A stretch of DNA of 64,000 nt from Burkholderia sp. Ax-1719 (lineage in GTDB: Bacteria > Pseudomonadota > Gammaproteobacteria > Burkholderiales > Burkholderiaceae). Shown piece after piece: positions 39,542-49,273 of the stretch. Every line of letters starts with the position of its first letter. Positions within the stretch are counted from its first letter, which is position 1. Below the pieces are notes generated by a model, which did no database searches, was not told where the DNA came from, and saw only the letters and a program-made list of their open reading frames with translations. Both the position numbers and the translations under genes were made by a program. The stretch is taken from positions 1 to 64,000 of the forward strand of contig NZ_VWWJ01000005.1 in the NCBI RefSeq assembly GCF_011753055.1. The letters run 5' to 3'.

Positions 39542-40006
39542 ATGCCGACTTCCGCAAAGAAAGTGGCCAAAAAGGCAGTTGCTGCCCCGGCCAAGAAGGT
39601 TGTTGCAAAGAAAGCAGCGCCCGCCAAGACGGCCGCAGCCAAGACGCCCGCAGCTAAGAAGGTCGCCGTGAAGGCGTCCGGCGCTCTGTCGCCGATCAAG
39701 GACACCTTCACGAAGGCCTCGCTGGCTGCTCACGTCGCTGAGCGCGCTGGTGTCGAGCCGAAGGCAACGAAGGCTGTGCTCGCCGCACTGGAAGACACGA
39801 TCCTGGGTTCGGTCCACAAGAAGGGCGCTGGCGAATTCACGCTGTCGGGCCTTCTGAAGATCGTCGTTCAGGCTGTGCCGGCGAAGAAGAAGCGCTTCGG
39901 CAAGGACCCGTTCACGGGTGCAGAGCGCTGGTTCCCGGCCAAGCCGGCTAGCGTTCGCGTCAAGGCACGCGCACTGAAGAAGCTGAAGGACGCAGCAGCA
40001 GGCTAA
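39542..40006 (+). CDS. HU-family DNA-binding protein with histone H1-like N-terminal tail
   Basis: A 154-residue nucleoid protein. Residues 1-50 are almost entirely Lys, Ala, Pro and Val (KKVAKKAVAAPAKKVVAKKA, KTAAAKTPAAKK), like eukaryotic H1 tails. From about residue 52 an HU/IHF fold follows: KASLAAHVAERAGVEPKATK, ALEDTILGSVHKKGAGEFTL, and the DNA-binding arm KKKRFGKDPFTGAERWFPAK, where canonical HU has GRNPxTG. AGGAG lies 8 nt upstream of the ATG. The codon usage of the tail (AAG, GCC, GCA) fits high expression. Such tailed HU proteins are known in Burkholderiaceae; the tail should extend DNA contact. Confidence 0.88.
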   Translation: MPTSAKKVAKKAVAAPAKKVVAKKAAPAKTAAAKTPAAKKVAVKASGALSPIKDTFTKASLAAHVAERAGVEPKATKAVLAALEDTILGSVHKKGAGEFTLSGLLKIVVQAVPAKKKRFGKDPFTGAERWFPAKPASVRVKARALKKLKDAAAG

Positions 40007-40056
40007 GCGCCTCGCGCCGCAACCCTGGCGGTTGCGGTTTGCGTCAGTACCCAAAG

Positions 40057-40093
40057 AATCCCCGTTGGCGATGCGCCCACGGGGATTTTTATT
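40057..40093 (+). terminator. Rho-independent terminator after the HU-like gene
   Basis: AATCCCCGT (40057-40065) pairs with ACGGGGATT (40079-40087) around a 13-nt loop with a short inner stem, followed by TTTATTT. It lies about 50 nt after the stop. Confidence 0.85.
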
Positions 40094-40258
40094 TGCCCGC
40101 GAAAAATGAATCTGCGCGAAACGAGTGCTGCGCCATGTTCAAATGTTATGGAATGAAGTGCTGTAATATCAGGCAATAAATAGCGAAGAATTGATGAAAC
40201 GGATCTTCGTTTGACGTTGTTTTGACGGAATTTATTCAGCAAACCATACCTTTATATT

Positions 40259-41158
40259 ATGGCTGCCAATGAACTCAGTGTTCGCCAGGTCGAAGCGTTT
40301 CGCGCCTTGATGCATGCGCGTACCGTCACGCACGCCGCGCATACGCTGGGCGTATCGCAGCCTGCGGTCAGCCGTTTGCTGGCGGATTTCGAATCGAGTG
40401 TGGGTTTCGCGCTGTTCGAGCGCAGGCAAGGGCGCCTGTGGCCTACCGCACAGGCGCACGCACTCCATGCTGAAGTGGAGCGCGCGTTCAGCGGCTTCGA
40501 TCGCGTTGTTCAGGCGGCCGCGCAGATTCGCGAGCAGCGGCGCGGGGCGATCTGCGTCGCAGCAGCGCCCGAATTTGCCGCGGATTTTCTGCCGCGCGTG
40601 GCGGCGGCCTTCGCGCATGAACATGAAGGCGTGGACGTGACGCTGCTCACACTCGAACCGGCGCTCGCGCTCGAACGCGTGGCCGCGCAGCGCTGCGATC
40701 TGGCCATCGTGAACGAGGCCGCGCCGCCGCCCGGTGTGCGACTCGAACGTCTGGGGCAATGGCCGATGCGCGCGATCGTGCCGCGCGGTCATGGGCTCGC
40801 ACGCAAGCGTGTGTTGAGCGCGGCGGATTGCGAAGGCGAGGCGTTCGTCTCGTTCGCGGCGGGTTCGCCAGCGCGGCTGCGAATCGACCGCTTGTTTGCC
40901 GAGTGCGCAGTGACGCGCGCGAGCGGCGTGGAAGCCGATCTCGCGCAGGCGGTGGTGACGCTGGTGGAGGCGGGAATGGGCGTCGCGCTCGTCGATCCGG
41001 TGACGGCTGCGGCCTTGGGAGCGCGCGTCGCCGTGAAGCGATTCGAGCCGGTGCTCGACGTACCCGTAAACGTGGCGCGCGGCGCGCAACCTGAATTTTC
41101 GCCGCTGGCTGAAGCTTTCGTCCGGCATGCAGCGGCCGCACTCGCGCGACTGAAGTAA
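40259..41158 (+). CDS. LysR family transcriptional regulator
   Basis: A 299-residue regulator. Winged helix-turn-helix at residues 5-65: LSVRQVEAFRALMHARTVTH, AAHTLGVSQPAVSRLLADFE, FALFERRQGRLWPTAQA. The effector-binding domain runs from about 90: GAICVAAAPEFAADFLPRVAA, CDLAIVNEAAPPPG, ADLAQAVVTLVEAGMGVALVDP. The upstream 150 nt are much more AT-rich than the surroundings, as expected for its own promoter. No divergent target gene is adjacent, so the regulated genes are unknown. It is followed by a terminator shared with the convergent porin. Confidence 0.88.
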   Translation: MAANELSVRQVEAFRALMHARTVTHAAHTLGVSQPAVSRLLADFESSVGFALFERRQGRLWPTAQAHALHAEVERAFSGFDRVVQAAAQIREQRRGAICVAAAPEFAADFLPRVAAAFAHEHEGVDVTLLTLEPALALERVAAQRCDLAIVNEAAPPPGVRLERLGQWPMRAIVPRGHGLARKRVLSAADCEGEAFVSFAAGSPARLRIDRLFAECAVTRASGVEADLAQAVVTLVEAGMGVALVDPVTAAALGARVAVKRFEPVLDVPVNVARGAQPEFSPLAEAFVRHAAAALARLK

Positions 41159-41203
41159 GCCTCGCGCAAGCCGAAGCGGCGCGACGAAGAAACCGTGCGG
41201 CCA

Positions 41204-41242
41204 AATAAAAAACCAGCCTTGGGCTCGCGCCGAAGGCTGGTT
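41204..41242 (-). terminator. Rho-independent terminator of the porin gene
   Basis: On the minus strand AACCAGCCTT (complement of 41233-41242) pairs with AAGGCTGGTT, followed by TTTTTATTTGG. Loop of 12 nt. It is about 70 nt after the porin stop and may also stop LysR readthrough. Confidence 0.82.
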
Positions 41243-41312
41243 TGGGGGCAGCGTGTAGTCCGCTGCGAGGTCTCGTCGCGTGGCCGGGCTTGCGCCCGGC
41301 TCATGCCGTCGA

Positions 41313-42500
41313 TCAGAACTTGTGGCGGATGCCCAGGCTGACGATCTCTTGCGAGCTCGAAGCCGAGTTGTAGCCGTACGAACCGATCGAAGCCGTTGCG
41401 TTCACGCCCGGTTGGCCCGGTTGCGTGCCGTTGGCGTGCTGGTAAGCCGCCACAGCGTAGAAGTCGGTGCGCTTCGACAGGTTGTAGTCGGCGCCCAGCG
41501 AAACCTGGTGGTACGAGCTCGACGTTTCGCCTGCAGCGTGCGTGTAGATGTAGCCGAGGCCCAGCAGCAGCGCCGGGTTCAGTTGATAGCCGAGGAAGCC
41601 GCCGCCAACGTTGTAACGCTCGGTCGATGCGAACGACGAGTAGCCGTCCGGCTTGACCTGAACGTTGCTGTATCGGATGCCGATCGTGAACGGACCTGCG
41701 ACGTACTGGCCAGCCACCGAAGCGATGCCAACCGACTTCGCCGTAGCGAATGCGTCGGTGATGACGCTGCCGTCCTGGAACACGTTGTCCGACGTAGCCG
41801 TCGATGCCCAGCCGCCGTTCGTCGTCGCGCGGTTAGCCGGGTTCGACGAGTTGTCCATGCGGAAGTAGCCAGCAGCAGCGTTGAACGAGCCGATGCCGTA
41901 CGTTGCAGCTGCGCCCCAGCTTTGACCCGAACCGGTCGAGCCAGCGACGCCGCCCAGTGCGTACATGCCTTCGAACTGGAAGCCGTCCAGAACCGGCGAC
42001 GTGTACTTGATTGCGCTGTTGGTACGCGAGCTGTTGTCGTTATTGTCGATGTCGCCCGGCGTTGCGAACTGGCTACCGAAGTAGTTGTCGCCCGTCAGCG
42101 GCTGAACCAGGTCGACCAGCGGGTCGTACTGGCGGCCCAGCGTGACCGTACCGAATTGCTCATGCGTCAGGCCAACGTAGGCCTGGCGGCCGAACAGGGC
42201 GCTGTTGCCGTTGTAGCTGCCCATCTTGCCGTTGTTGATGTTGAAGCCGTTTTCCAACTGGAAAATCGCCTTCAGACCACCGCCCAGATCTTCCGTGCCC
42301 TTGAGGCCGAAGCGGTTGCCCGAGAGGTTGCCGCCAGCCAGTTGGTACAGGTTCTTGTTGGCGCCATCGACTGCCGTGTTGTGAACCCACTGGATCGATT
42401 CATCGATCACGCCGTACAGGGTGACGCTGCTCTGGGCATGTGCCACGCCGGTGACGGCGAGCAGTGCCAGCGAGAGGGTCGAGAGTGCGACTCGTTTCAT
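41313..42500 (-). CDS. Gram-negative trimeric porin (OmpC-like)
   Basis: A 395-residue outer-membrane porin. Signal peptide MKRVALSTLSLALLAVTGVA, cleavage at AHA/Q, then QSSVTLYGVIDESIQWV, the standard Burkholderia porin beginning. Family features: NRFGLKGTEDLGGGLKAIFQ, LFGRQAYVGLTHEQFGTVTL, GRQYDPLVDLVQP, NSAIKYTSPVLDGFQFEGMY and the C-terminal IVSLGIRHKF with terminal Phe for BAM recognition. It should form a 16-stranded diffusion channel. Codon usage is optimised, suggesting high expression. Two TTGCGCAA-containing repeats lie in the leader. Confidence 0.94.
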   Translation of the reverse strand: MKRVALSTLSLALLAVTGVAHAQSSVTLYGVIDESIQWVHNTAVDGANKNLYQLAGGNLSGNRFGLKGTEDLGGGLKAIFQLENGFNINNGKMGSYNGNSALFGRQAYVGLTHEQFGTVTLGRQYDPLVDLVQPLTGDNYFGSQFATPGDIDNNDNSSRTNSAIKYTSPVLDGFQFEGMYALGGVAGSTGSGQSWGAAATYGIGSFNAAAGYFRMDNSSNPANRATTNGGWASTATSDNVFQDGSVITDAFATAKSVGIASVAGQYVAGPFTIGIRYSNVQVKPDGYSSFASTERYNVGGGFLGYQLNPALLLGLGYIYTHAAGETSSSYHQVSLGADYNLSKRTDFYAVAAYQHANGTQPGQPGVNATASIGSYGYNSASSSQEIVSLGIRHKF

Positions 42501-42535
42501 CCAGAATTCTCCACGCAGATGTTTGATTTAGTTGT

Positions 42536-42570
42536 TGCTGTTGCGCAATTTGATTGCTGCTGTTGCGCAA
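42536..42570. repeat. Tandem TGCTGTTGCGCAA repeats in the porin leader
   Basis: Identical 13-nt copies at 42536-42548 and 42558-42570, 22 bp apart (two helix turns), each with the palindrome TTGCGCAA. They lie 36-70 nt before the porin start codon, so they could be a regulator site or a leader RNA feature. Confidence 0.6.
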
Positions 42571-42783
42571 AGGAGAATAACGCAGGGGTGCAAATCTCTT
42601 GAACTGAAAAAAAATCAGTGTCGCGAAAAGCTGACACACGCGCGTAAGGCCTTGAAATACGGGAGATTCGGCGATTCTTCCGAATCCTGAAATATCGGAT
42701 TCCCGACTCTGCATTATTGTCGTTTTCGCTACAAGTCGCGAAAAGTGCAACTCCACTTTGTAAGGTGTACGGGTAAACGTGGA

Positions 42784-42808
42784 GCAACCAGGGGTGTGCC
42801 CTGGTTGC
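42784..42808. terminator. Perfect 10-bp hairpin between yihY and porin
   Basis: GCAACCAGGG (42784-42793) pairs with CCCTGGTTGC (42799-42808) over a 5-nt loop. It is downstream of the yihY stop on the minus strand and upstream of the porin promoter region. There is no T-run, so it may be factor-dependent or only a structural barrier. Confidence 0.5.
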
Positions 42809-42877
42809 GCCTCACAAAGTTAGCGGTGCTCTCTATATATAGTGGCGCGCGGGAGGGGAAGCGCGCCCTGGCTGCGC

Positions 42878-44284
42878 TCAGGACTTGTTGCGAGAGCTGG
42901 CGTGGCGGCGGCTGGTGGTGGCGGTCACGGCGATGGCGGCGCTCGCGACTATCAGGACTGAACTCCAGGGATGTCGCTTGATATAGCGGTCGGCGGCGGC
43001 CACGGTGCGACCCGCCTGGACGAGCGTGAGCGCGGCGGCATAGGTGGCGCTGTCTTCGATCCGCACGACCGAGCGGCGGATTTGCAGCCCGCCGCCGCGC
43101 CGTGCGAAGGCGCCACCCGCGGCGCGCGCCTGGCCGATGGCGCGCAGGGGCGCGTCGGCGTCGGCTGCGGCGAGATCGGCGGGGCCGGCCGGCGTGCCGG
43201 CGGCGGCTTCGGCCGCCACGGCCGCCGCATAGGGCGGCAAGGTGCCGTTGCTCAGGGCGGCGTCTGCTTCAGCAGCGTTTCCGATGGGAACGGCCTCGGC
43301 CTTGCGCGCGCCGGTGGCGGCTTCGCGCAGCGGCGCGATGGTCGAGGCTGCCAGCACGGACGCCAGCTTGGCGCGGCTGCCGGGCGGCGGTTCGTCGAGA
43401 AAGCCCCATGCGCCGCGCGGATCGTGCAGGCGTCCGCGTGCCGCCGAGAACTCCGCGCCCAGCAGTAGCACCGCCGCCGAAAAATACAGCCACATCAGCA
43501 GCACCGCGAGCGAACCCGCCGCGCCGAACGCCGTCGCCATGCCCGCGTGAGCGAGATAGAGCGCGAACAGTTTCTTGCCGACCGAAAACAGCACCGCGGC
43601 GACGATCCCGCCCACCATGGCGTCGCGCCACTGCACCAGCGCATCGGGCAGAAAGCGCAACAGCGCGGCGAACGCGACCGCGAGTACCAGCAGGCCCGCC
43701 ACGAACTGCACGATATTGCCGATAAACAGATAGGTAGACGCGCCCCAGAGCCACTGGCCGACAAAGGTGATGGCGGCGTCGAGGACCAGCGAAACGATCA
43801 GCAGAAAGGCCACGCCCAGCACCAGCCCGAACGAGATCAGGCGTACTCGCACCAGGGCGATCACCGAGGAGGCGCGCGGGCCGTCCAGCGGCCACACCAT
43901 ATTGAGCGCGGAGTTCAGCGAAGAGAACGTTGCGGACGCCCCGACCACCAGCAGCACCAGCGAGATCACGGCGGCGAGGCCGCCCGCGTCGCCCGCGCGA
44001 TGGGCGTTCTGCACGATGGTGGTGATGCCGGCGGCGGCGTCGTTGCCCAGCACGTTATGCACCTGACGAAACAACTCGCCGCGCGCGGCGTCGGCGCCGA
44101 AGAACCAGCCGGCCACGGCGATCACCATGACCAGCGTGGGCGCGAGCGAAAACGCCGAATAAAAGGCGATGCTGGCGGCCAGTGACGGGCAGCGGTCGGC
44201 GATGAACTGCCGGCAGGCGTCGACAACCCAGGAAGCTTCTTTGCGCGCGGCCGATTCGAGCCGCCGGGATGAAATCGTCGTCAT
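42878..44284 (-). CDS. YihY/virulence factor BrkB family membrane protein
   Basis: A 468-residue inner-membrane protein with six hydrophobic helices in the first 290 residues: CPSLAASIAFYSAFSLAPTL (the family AAxIAFYSxFSLAP motif), GGLAAVISLVLLVVGASATF, FGLVLGVAFLLIVSLVLDAA, VQFVAGLLVLAVAFAALLRF, GGIVAAVLFSVGKKLFALYL and AGSLAVLLMWLYFSAAVLLLGAEF. The remaining 170 residues are an Ala/Pro-rich soluble tail plus a final hydrophobic piece (WSSVLIVASAAIAVTAT), a long extension for this family. The older name ribonuclease BN is not supported. The ATG at 44284 begins the conserved region. Confidence 0.85.
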   Translation of the reverse strand: MTTISSRRLESAARKEASWVVDACRQFIADRCPSLAASIAFYSAFSLAPTLVMVIAVAGWFFGADAARGELFRQVHNVLGNDAAAGITTIVQNAHRAGDAGGLAAVISLVLLVVGASATFSSLNSALNMVWPLDGPRASSVIALVRVRLISFGLVLGVAFLLIVSLVLDAAITFVGQWLWGASTYLFIGNIVQFVAGLLVLAVAFAALLRFLPDALVQWRDAMVGGIVAAVLFSVGKKLFALYLAHAGMATAFGAAGSLAVLLMWLYFSAAVLLLGAEFSAARGRLHDPRGAWGFLDEPPPGSRAKLASVLAASTIAPLREAATGARKAEAVPIGNAAEADAALSNGTLPPYAAAVAAEAAAGTPAGPADLAAADADAPLRAIGQARAAGGAFARRGGGLQIRRSVVRIEDSATYAAALTLVQAGRTVAAADRYIKRHPWSSVLIVASAAIAVTATTSRRHASSRNKS

Positions 44285-44540
44285 GTGTATGCGTCCCGCG
44301 TTCAAGCGTGTGCAGCGTAGTCGGGCGTGATCCAGCAAGCATGCAGCCAGTTTCGCGACCCGCGTCGCCGCAGATTTTGCGCTGCACCTTTCGTTCGACT
44401 ATAGCAATCCCGATACCCGGTTGCGCGATGAACGACAGGTCAAATGAAATCGAAAAAGTCCGGGCGCAACTCATGCGATCCGGTTCCCAAAACGTCTTAT
44501 ACTGAAATGACCCACAACCAGAAAGCCGAGGACGCACATC

Positions 44541-47500
44541 ATGCTGCAGATGTCCCGGCGTCAGTTCCTCAAGGTCACGGCTACGTCGCTGGCGGGATCC
44601 AGCCTCGCGTTGATGGGCTTCGCGCCTGACAACGCACTTGCCGAAGTCCGACAATACAAACTGGCGCGCACCACTGAAACCCGCAATACCTGTCCGTACT
44701 GCTCGGTCGGTTGCGGGATCCTCATGTACGGTCTCGGCGATGGCGCGAAAAACGCGACGGCGAGCATCATCCACATCGAGGGCGATCCCGATCACCCCGT
44801 CAATCGCGGCACGCTCTGTCCCAAGGGCGCGAGTCTGATCGATTTCATTCATAGTCCGAATCGCCTGAAGTATCCGGAATACCGTGCGGCGGGATCGAAC
44901 GAGTGGAAGCGCATTTCGTGGGACGAAGCGCTCGATCGCATCGCGAAGCTGCTCAAGGAAGACCGCGACGCGAATTTCGTCGATAAAACCGCGGACGGCA
45001 AGACGGTCAATCGCTGGCTGAGCACCGGCATGCTGGCTGCATCGGCGGGCAGCAACGAAGTCGGTTATCTCACGCATAAAGTGGCCCGCTCGTGGGGCAT
45101 GCTCGCATTCGATAACCAGGCGCGTGTCTGACACGGCCCGACGGTGGCAGGTCTTGCCCCGACGTTTGGCCGTGGTGCGATGACGAACCATTGGGTCGAC
45201 ATTCGCAATGCGGACGTGATTCTGGTGATGGGCGGCAATGCGGCCGAGGCGCACCCGTGCGGCTTCAAGTGGGTCACGGAGGCGAAGGCGCACCGCAAGG
45301 CACGGCTCATCGTGGTGGACCCGCGCTTCACGCGCACGGCATCGGTGGCGGACTATTACGCGCCGATTCGTACCGGCACGGACATCGCATTTCTGGGCGC
45401 GGTGATCAACTGGTTGCTCACGAACGACAAGATCCAGCACGAGTACGTGAAGAACTACACGGACTTCTCGTTTATCGTGCGCGACGACTACGCGTTCAAC
45501 GACGGCATCTATTCGGGCTATAACGCCGAAAAGCACGCGTATCCGGACAAAACCTCGTGGAATTACGAGCTGGGCGACGACGGTTTCGTAAAGACCGACG
45601 ATACCCTGCAGAATCCGCGCTGCGTGTATCAGTTGCTCAAACAACATTACTCGCGCTATACGCCCGAGATGGTGGAGAAAGTGTGCGGCACGCCAAAGGA
45701 TAAATTCCTCAAGGTGTGCGAAATGCTCGCGACCACGGCGGTGCCGGGCCGTGCGGGCACGATCCTCTATGCGCTGGGCTGGACGCATCATTCGATTGGC
45801 GCGCAGATGATACGCACGGGTGCAATGGTGCAATTGCTGCTTGGCAATATCGGCATTGCGGGCGGCGGCATGAACGCGCTGCGCGGTCACTCGAATATCC
45901 AGGGGCTCACCGATCTTGGCTTGATGTCGAATCTGCTGCCTGGCTATATGACCCTGCCGGTCGAAGCCGAACAGGATTACGGCGAGTACATCAAGAAGCG
46001 CGCACAACAACCGCTGCGGCCGAATCAACTGAGTTACTGGCAGCACTACGGCGCGTTCTTCGTGAGTTTCATGAAGTCGTGGTGGGGCGATAACGCCACT
46101 CAGGAGAACAACTGGGGCTACGACTGGCTGCCCAAGCTCGACAAGCCCTACGACCTGTTGCAGACCATCGAGCTGATGAATCAAGGCAAGATGACGGGCT
46201 ATATCTGCCAGGGCTTCAACGTGATCGCTTCGGCGCCGGACAAGGCGAAAACGGTCTCGGCGCTCAGCAAGCTCAAGTGGCTCGTCATCATGGACCCGCT
46301 TGCTACGGAAACGTCCGAGTTCTGGAAAAAATACGGCGACTATAACGATGTCGATACCGGCTCGATCCAGACCGAGGTGTTCCGTTTGCCGACCACCTGT
46401 TTTGCCGAGGAAAACGGCTCACTGGTGAGTTCGAGCCGCGTGCTGCAATGGCACTGGAAGGGCGCGGAGCCGCCATTCGAGGCAAAGAGCGATCTGGAGA
46501 TCATGTCGGGCTTGTTCCTGCGTATTCGCGCTGCCTATCAGAAGGATGGCGGCAAGGTGCCCGACCCGATCCTCAAGCTGAGCTGGCCGTATTCCGACCC
46601 GGAAAGCCCGACGCCCGAAGAACTGGCCAGGGAATACAACGGCAAGGCCCTCGCCGATCAGACCGATCCCAAGGATGCCACCAAGGTGCTCGTCAAGAAG
46701 GGCGAGCAGCTATCGGGCTTCGCGCAACTCAAGGATGACGGCAGCACTGCGAGCGGTTGCTGGATCTTCTGCGGCGCGTGGACGCAAGCGGGCAACCAGA
46801 TGGGGCGGCGCGACAATTCGGATCCCACCGGCATCGGCCAGACGCTGAACTGGGCCTGGGCATGGCCGGTGAACCGGCGCGTGCTCTATAACCGCGCGTC
46901 GTGCGATACGGCGGGCAAGCCTTTCGATCCTACCCGCAAGCTGATTGGCTGGAATGGCGCGGCGTGGACAGGCGCGGACGTGCCCGACTATAAGGTCGAC
47001 GAATCGCCCGATCTGGGCATGGGGCCGTTCATCATGAACCCGGAAGGCGTGGCGCGTTTCTTTGCCCGCGACGGCATGAACGAAGGTCCATTCCCTGAGC
47101 ACTACGAACCGTTTGAAAATCCACTGGGCTACAACCCGTTCCATCCGAACAATCCGCAGGCCACGTCCAACCCGGCCGCGCGCGTATTCCCGGACGACCG
47201 CAAGACCTTTGGAACGGCGCAGAACTTCCCGCATGTCGCCACCACCTATCGCCTCACGGAGCATTTCCACTTCTGGACCAAGCACGCACGCCTGAATTCG
47301 ATCATCCAGCCGCAGCAGTTCGTCGAAATCGGCGAAGAGCTGGCCAACGAAGTCGGCGTGGTCGATGGCGGGCGCGTGAAGGTATCGAGCAATCGCGGTT
47401 ATCTGATTGCCGTTGCCGTGGTCACGAAACGCATCAAGGCGCTCACGATCGAGGGCAAAAAGGTGCATACCGTGGGCGTGCCGCTGCATTGGGGTTTCAC

Positions 47501-47612
47501 GGGACTGACCAAACCCGGCTATCTGACGAATTCGCTGACGCCGCCGGTCGGCGACGGCAATTCGCAGACGCCTGAGTTCAAGTCATTCCTTGTGAAAGTG
47601 GAAAAGGCATAA
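44541..47612 (+). CDS. fdnG: Formate dehydrogenase-N alpha subunit, selenocysteine-containing
   Basis: Periplasmic molybdenum/tungsten bis-MGD catalytic subunit oxidising formate to CO2, 1023 residues with an in-frame TGA at 45129-45131 read as Sec. Tat signal SRRQFLKVTATSLAG; 4Fe-4S cysteines in CPYCSVGCGILMYG and RGTLCPKGA. The Sec context is NQARV-U-HGPTVAGLAPTFGRG, matching E. coli FdnG/FdoG, and the frame continues unchanged after the TGA to the stop. A canonical SECIS follows. Later DPRFTRTASVADYYAPIRTGTD and a C-terminal FHFWTKHARLN molybdopterin-binding domain are as expected. GAGGA lies 8 nt before the ATG. fdnG and fdoG cannot be told apart here. Confidence 0.96.
45132..45174 (+). 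promoter_or_regulatory. Bacterial SECIS element
   Basis: Directly after the Sec TGA. Outer stem CACGGCC (45132-45138) pairs with GGCCGTG (45168-45174). Inner stem CGG (45142-45144) pairs with CCG (45159-45161), a bulged T is at 45145, GGCA (45146-45149) pairs with TGCC (45155-45158), and the loop is GGTCT. The bulged U and GGUCU loop are the known SelB contact features. Confidence 0.93.
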
Positions 47613-47630
47613 CGGGGAGCAGGGGGGAAC

Positions 47631-48617
47631 ATGGCATTCCAGTCTCTCGACATCAAGCGCCTGTCCGCCACCACCACGCCGCCGCCGGGCGTGCGCGAAC
47701 CGGTGACGGGCACGGTGGCGAAGCTGATCGACGTCACCAAATGCATCGGTTGCAAGGCGTGTCAGACCGCGTGCATGGAGTGGAACGATCTGCGCGACGA
47801 AGTGGGCATCAACACGGGCGTCTACGACAATCCGCGCGATCTCACGGAACACTCGTGGACGGTGATGCGTTACACCGAATACGAAAATCCGGATGGCAAC
47901 CTCGAATGGCTGATCCGCAAGGACGGCTGCATGCATTGCGAGGATCCGGGCTGCCTCAAGGCGTGTCCGTCGCCGGGGGCGATCGTGCAGTACACGAACG
48001 GCATCGTGGATTTTCACGAGGAAAACTGCATCGGCTGTGGCTATTGCATTACGGGCTGTCCGTTCAATATTCCCAGGCTGTCGAAGACCGAGCATCGCGT
48101 TTACAAATGCACGCTCTGTTCGGACCGCGTGGCCGTGGGGCAGGAACCGGCCTGTGTGAAGACCTGTCCGACCGGCGCAATCGTCTTCGGCACCAAGGAA
48201 GACATGAAGGTGCACGCGGCCGAGCGTATCGTCGACCTCAAGGAACGCGGCTTCGAAAACGCAGGGCTTTACGATCCGCCGGGTGTGGGCGGCACACACG
48301 TGATGTACGTGCTGCATCACGCGGATACACCGTCGCTCTATCACGGTTTGCCCGATAACCCGCGCATCAGCCCACTGGTGCGTTTGTGGAAGGGCGTGGC
48401 CAAGCCGCTCGCACTCGCGGGGATCGCGCTGGCCGCGGTGGCCGGTTTCTTCCACTACACGCGCATCGGCCCGAACGAAACGCATGCCGAGGACGAAGAA
48501 GCCGCGCTCGACGAAGCGCAGCGCATTCGCTCGCAACGCAGCGGCATCGGTGGCATTGGTGGAATCGGCGGTATTGGCGGTATCCCTCCCGAGGAGCGCA
48601 ACGATGAGCGACCATGA
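47631..48617 (+). CDS. fdnH: Formate dehydrogenase-N beta (iron-sulfur) subunit
   Basis: A 328-residue electron-transfer subunit carrying four 4Fe-4S clusters: [37 protein letters not shown] and CTLCSDRV with [11 protein letters not shown] single C-terminal membrane helix ([19 protein letters not shown]) anchors it to the periplasmic side. The last 40 residues are unusual: a charged stretch then five GIG-type units ([14 protein letters not shown]) before PEERNDERP, encoded by near-9-nt repeats. The fdnI start lies inside this tail (14-bp overlap). It starts 18 nt after fdnG with GGGGAGCAGGGGGG-type purine site. Confidence 0.94.
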   Translation: MAFQSLDIKRLSATTTPPPGVREPVTGTVAKLIDVTKCIGCKACQTACMEWNDLRDEVGINTGVYDNPRDLTEHSWTVMRYTEYENPDGNLEWLIRKDGCMHCEDPGCLKACPSPGAIVQYTNGIVDFHEENCIGCGYCITGCPFNIPRLSKTEHRVYKCTLCSDRVAVGQEPACVKTCPTGAIVFGTKEDMKVHAAERIVDLKERGFENAGLYDPPGVGGTHVMYVLHHADTPSLYHGLPDNPRISPLVRLWKGVAKPLALAGIALAAVAGFFHYTRIGPNETHAEDEEAALDEAQRIRSQRSGIGGIGGIGGIGGIPPEERNDERP

Positions 48618-49245
48618 ACCGCGCGTGATCGAGCCGCGCTTGATTCAACGCTACACGGCCAACGAGCGCAGCAACCACTGGATTACGGCCATCACCTTCG
48701 TGCTGCTCGCGCTCTCCGGGCTGGCGATGTTCCATCCGGCTATGTTCTGGCTTTCCGCGCTGTTCGGCGGCGGGCAGTGGACGCGCATTTTGCATCCGTT
48801 TATTGGCATCGTGATGTTCGTGTCGTTCATGATTCTTGCGCTTCGTTTCTGGCATCACAACTATCTGGACAAAGCCGACGTGCAATGGCTCAAACAGATG
48901 GACGACGTACTGCACAATCGCGAGGACAAACTGCCCGAAATCGGCAAATACAATGCGGGACAGAAGCTGTTATTCTTCACGCTGGTGGTTTGCCTCGTGC
49001 TGCTGCTGGTGAGCGGCATCGTGATCTGGCGGCGTTACTTCTCGTTCTATTTCCCGATCACGATCATCCGCATTGCCGCTGTCGTGCATGCGGCCGCGGC
49101 CTTCGTGCTGATCGTGAGCATCGTCGTGCATATCTACGCGGCGATCTGGGTGAAGGGATCGATTGGCGCGATGACGCGCGGCTACGTCACCTGGGGCTGG
49201 GCGCGCAAGCATCATCCGCGCTGGTTCCGCGAGAGCATCAAGTAG
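48604..49245 (+). CDS. fdnI: Formate dehydrogenase-N gamma subunit, cytochrome b556
   Basis: A 213-residue membrane subunit that passes electrons to quinone. Four helices: [60 protein letters not shown] and [20 protein letters not shown]. Heme-ligand histidines are in [28 protein letters not shown] and [20 protein letters not shown] and [21 protein letters not shown] are conserved in FdnI/FdoI. Its ATG at 48604 overlaps fdnH. A terminator follows 29 nt after the stop. Confidence 0.94.
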   Translation: MSDHEPRVIEPRLIQRYTANERSNHWITAITFVLLALSGLAMFHPAMFWLSALFGGGQWTRILHPFIGIVMFVSFMILALRFWHHNYLDKADVQWLKQMDDVLHNREDKLPEIGKYNAGQKLLFFTLVVCLVLLLVSGIVIWRRYFSFYFPITIIRIAAVVHAAAAFVLIVSIVVHIYAAIWVKGSIGAMTRGYVTWGWARKHHPRWFRESIK

Positions 49246-49273
49246 CGTCGCCGTTGCACGGCACGCTGCGCGC

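Noticed and set aside
45129..45131. In-frame stop suggesting fdnG is a pseudogene
   Set aside because: The TGA sits at the exact Sec position (NQARV-U-HGP), is followed by a SECIS, and selA, selB and selC are adjacent.
44055..46184. 709-codon minus-strand frame across yihY and fdnG
   Set aside because: Antisense to two clear genes and composition of a shadow frame.
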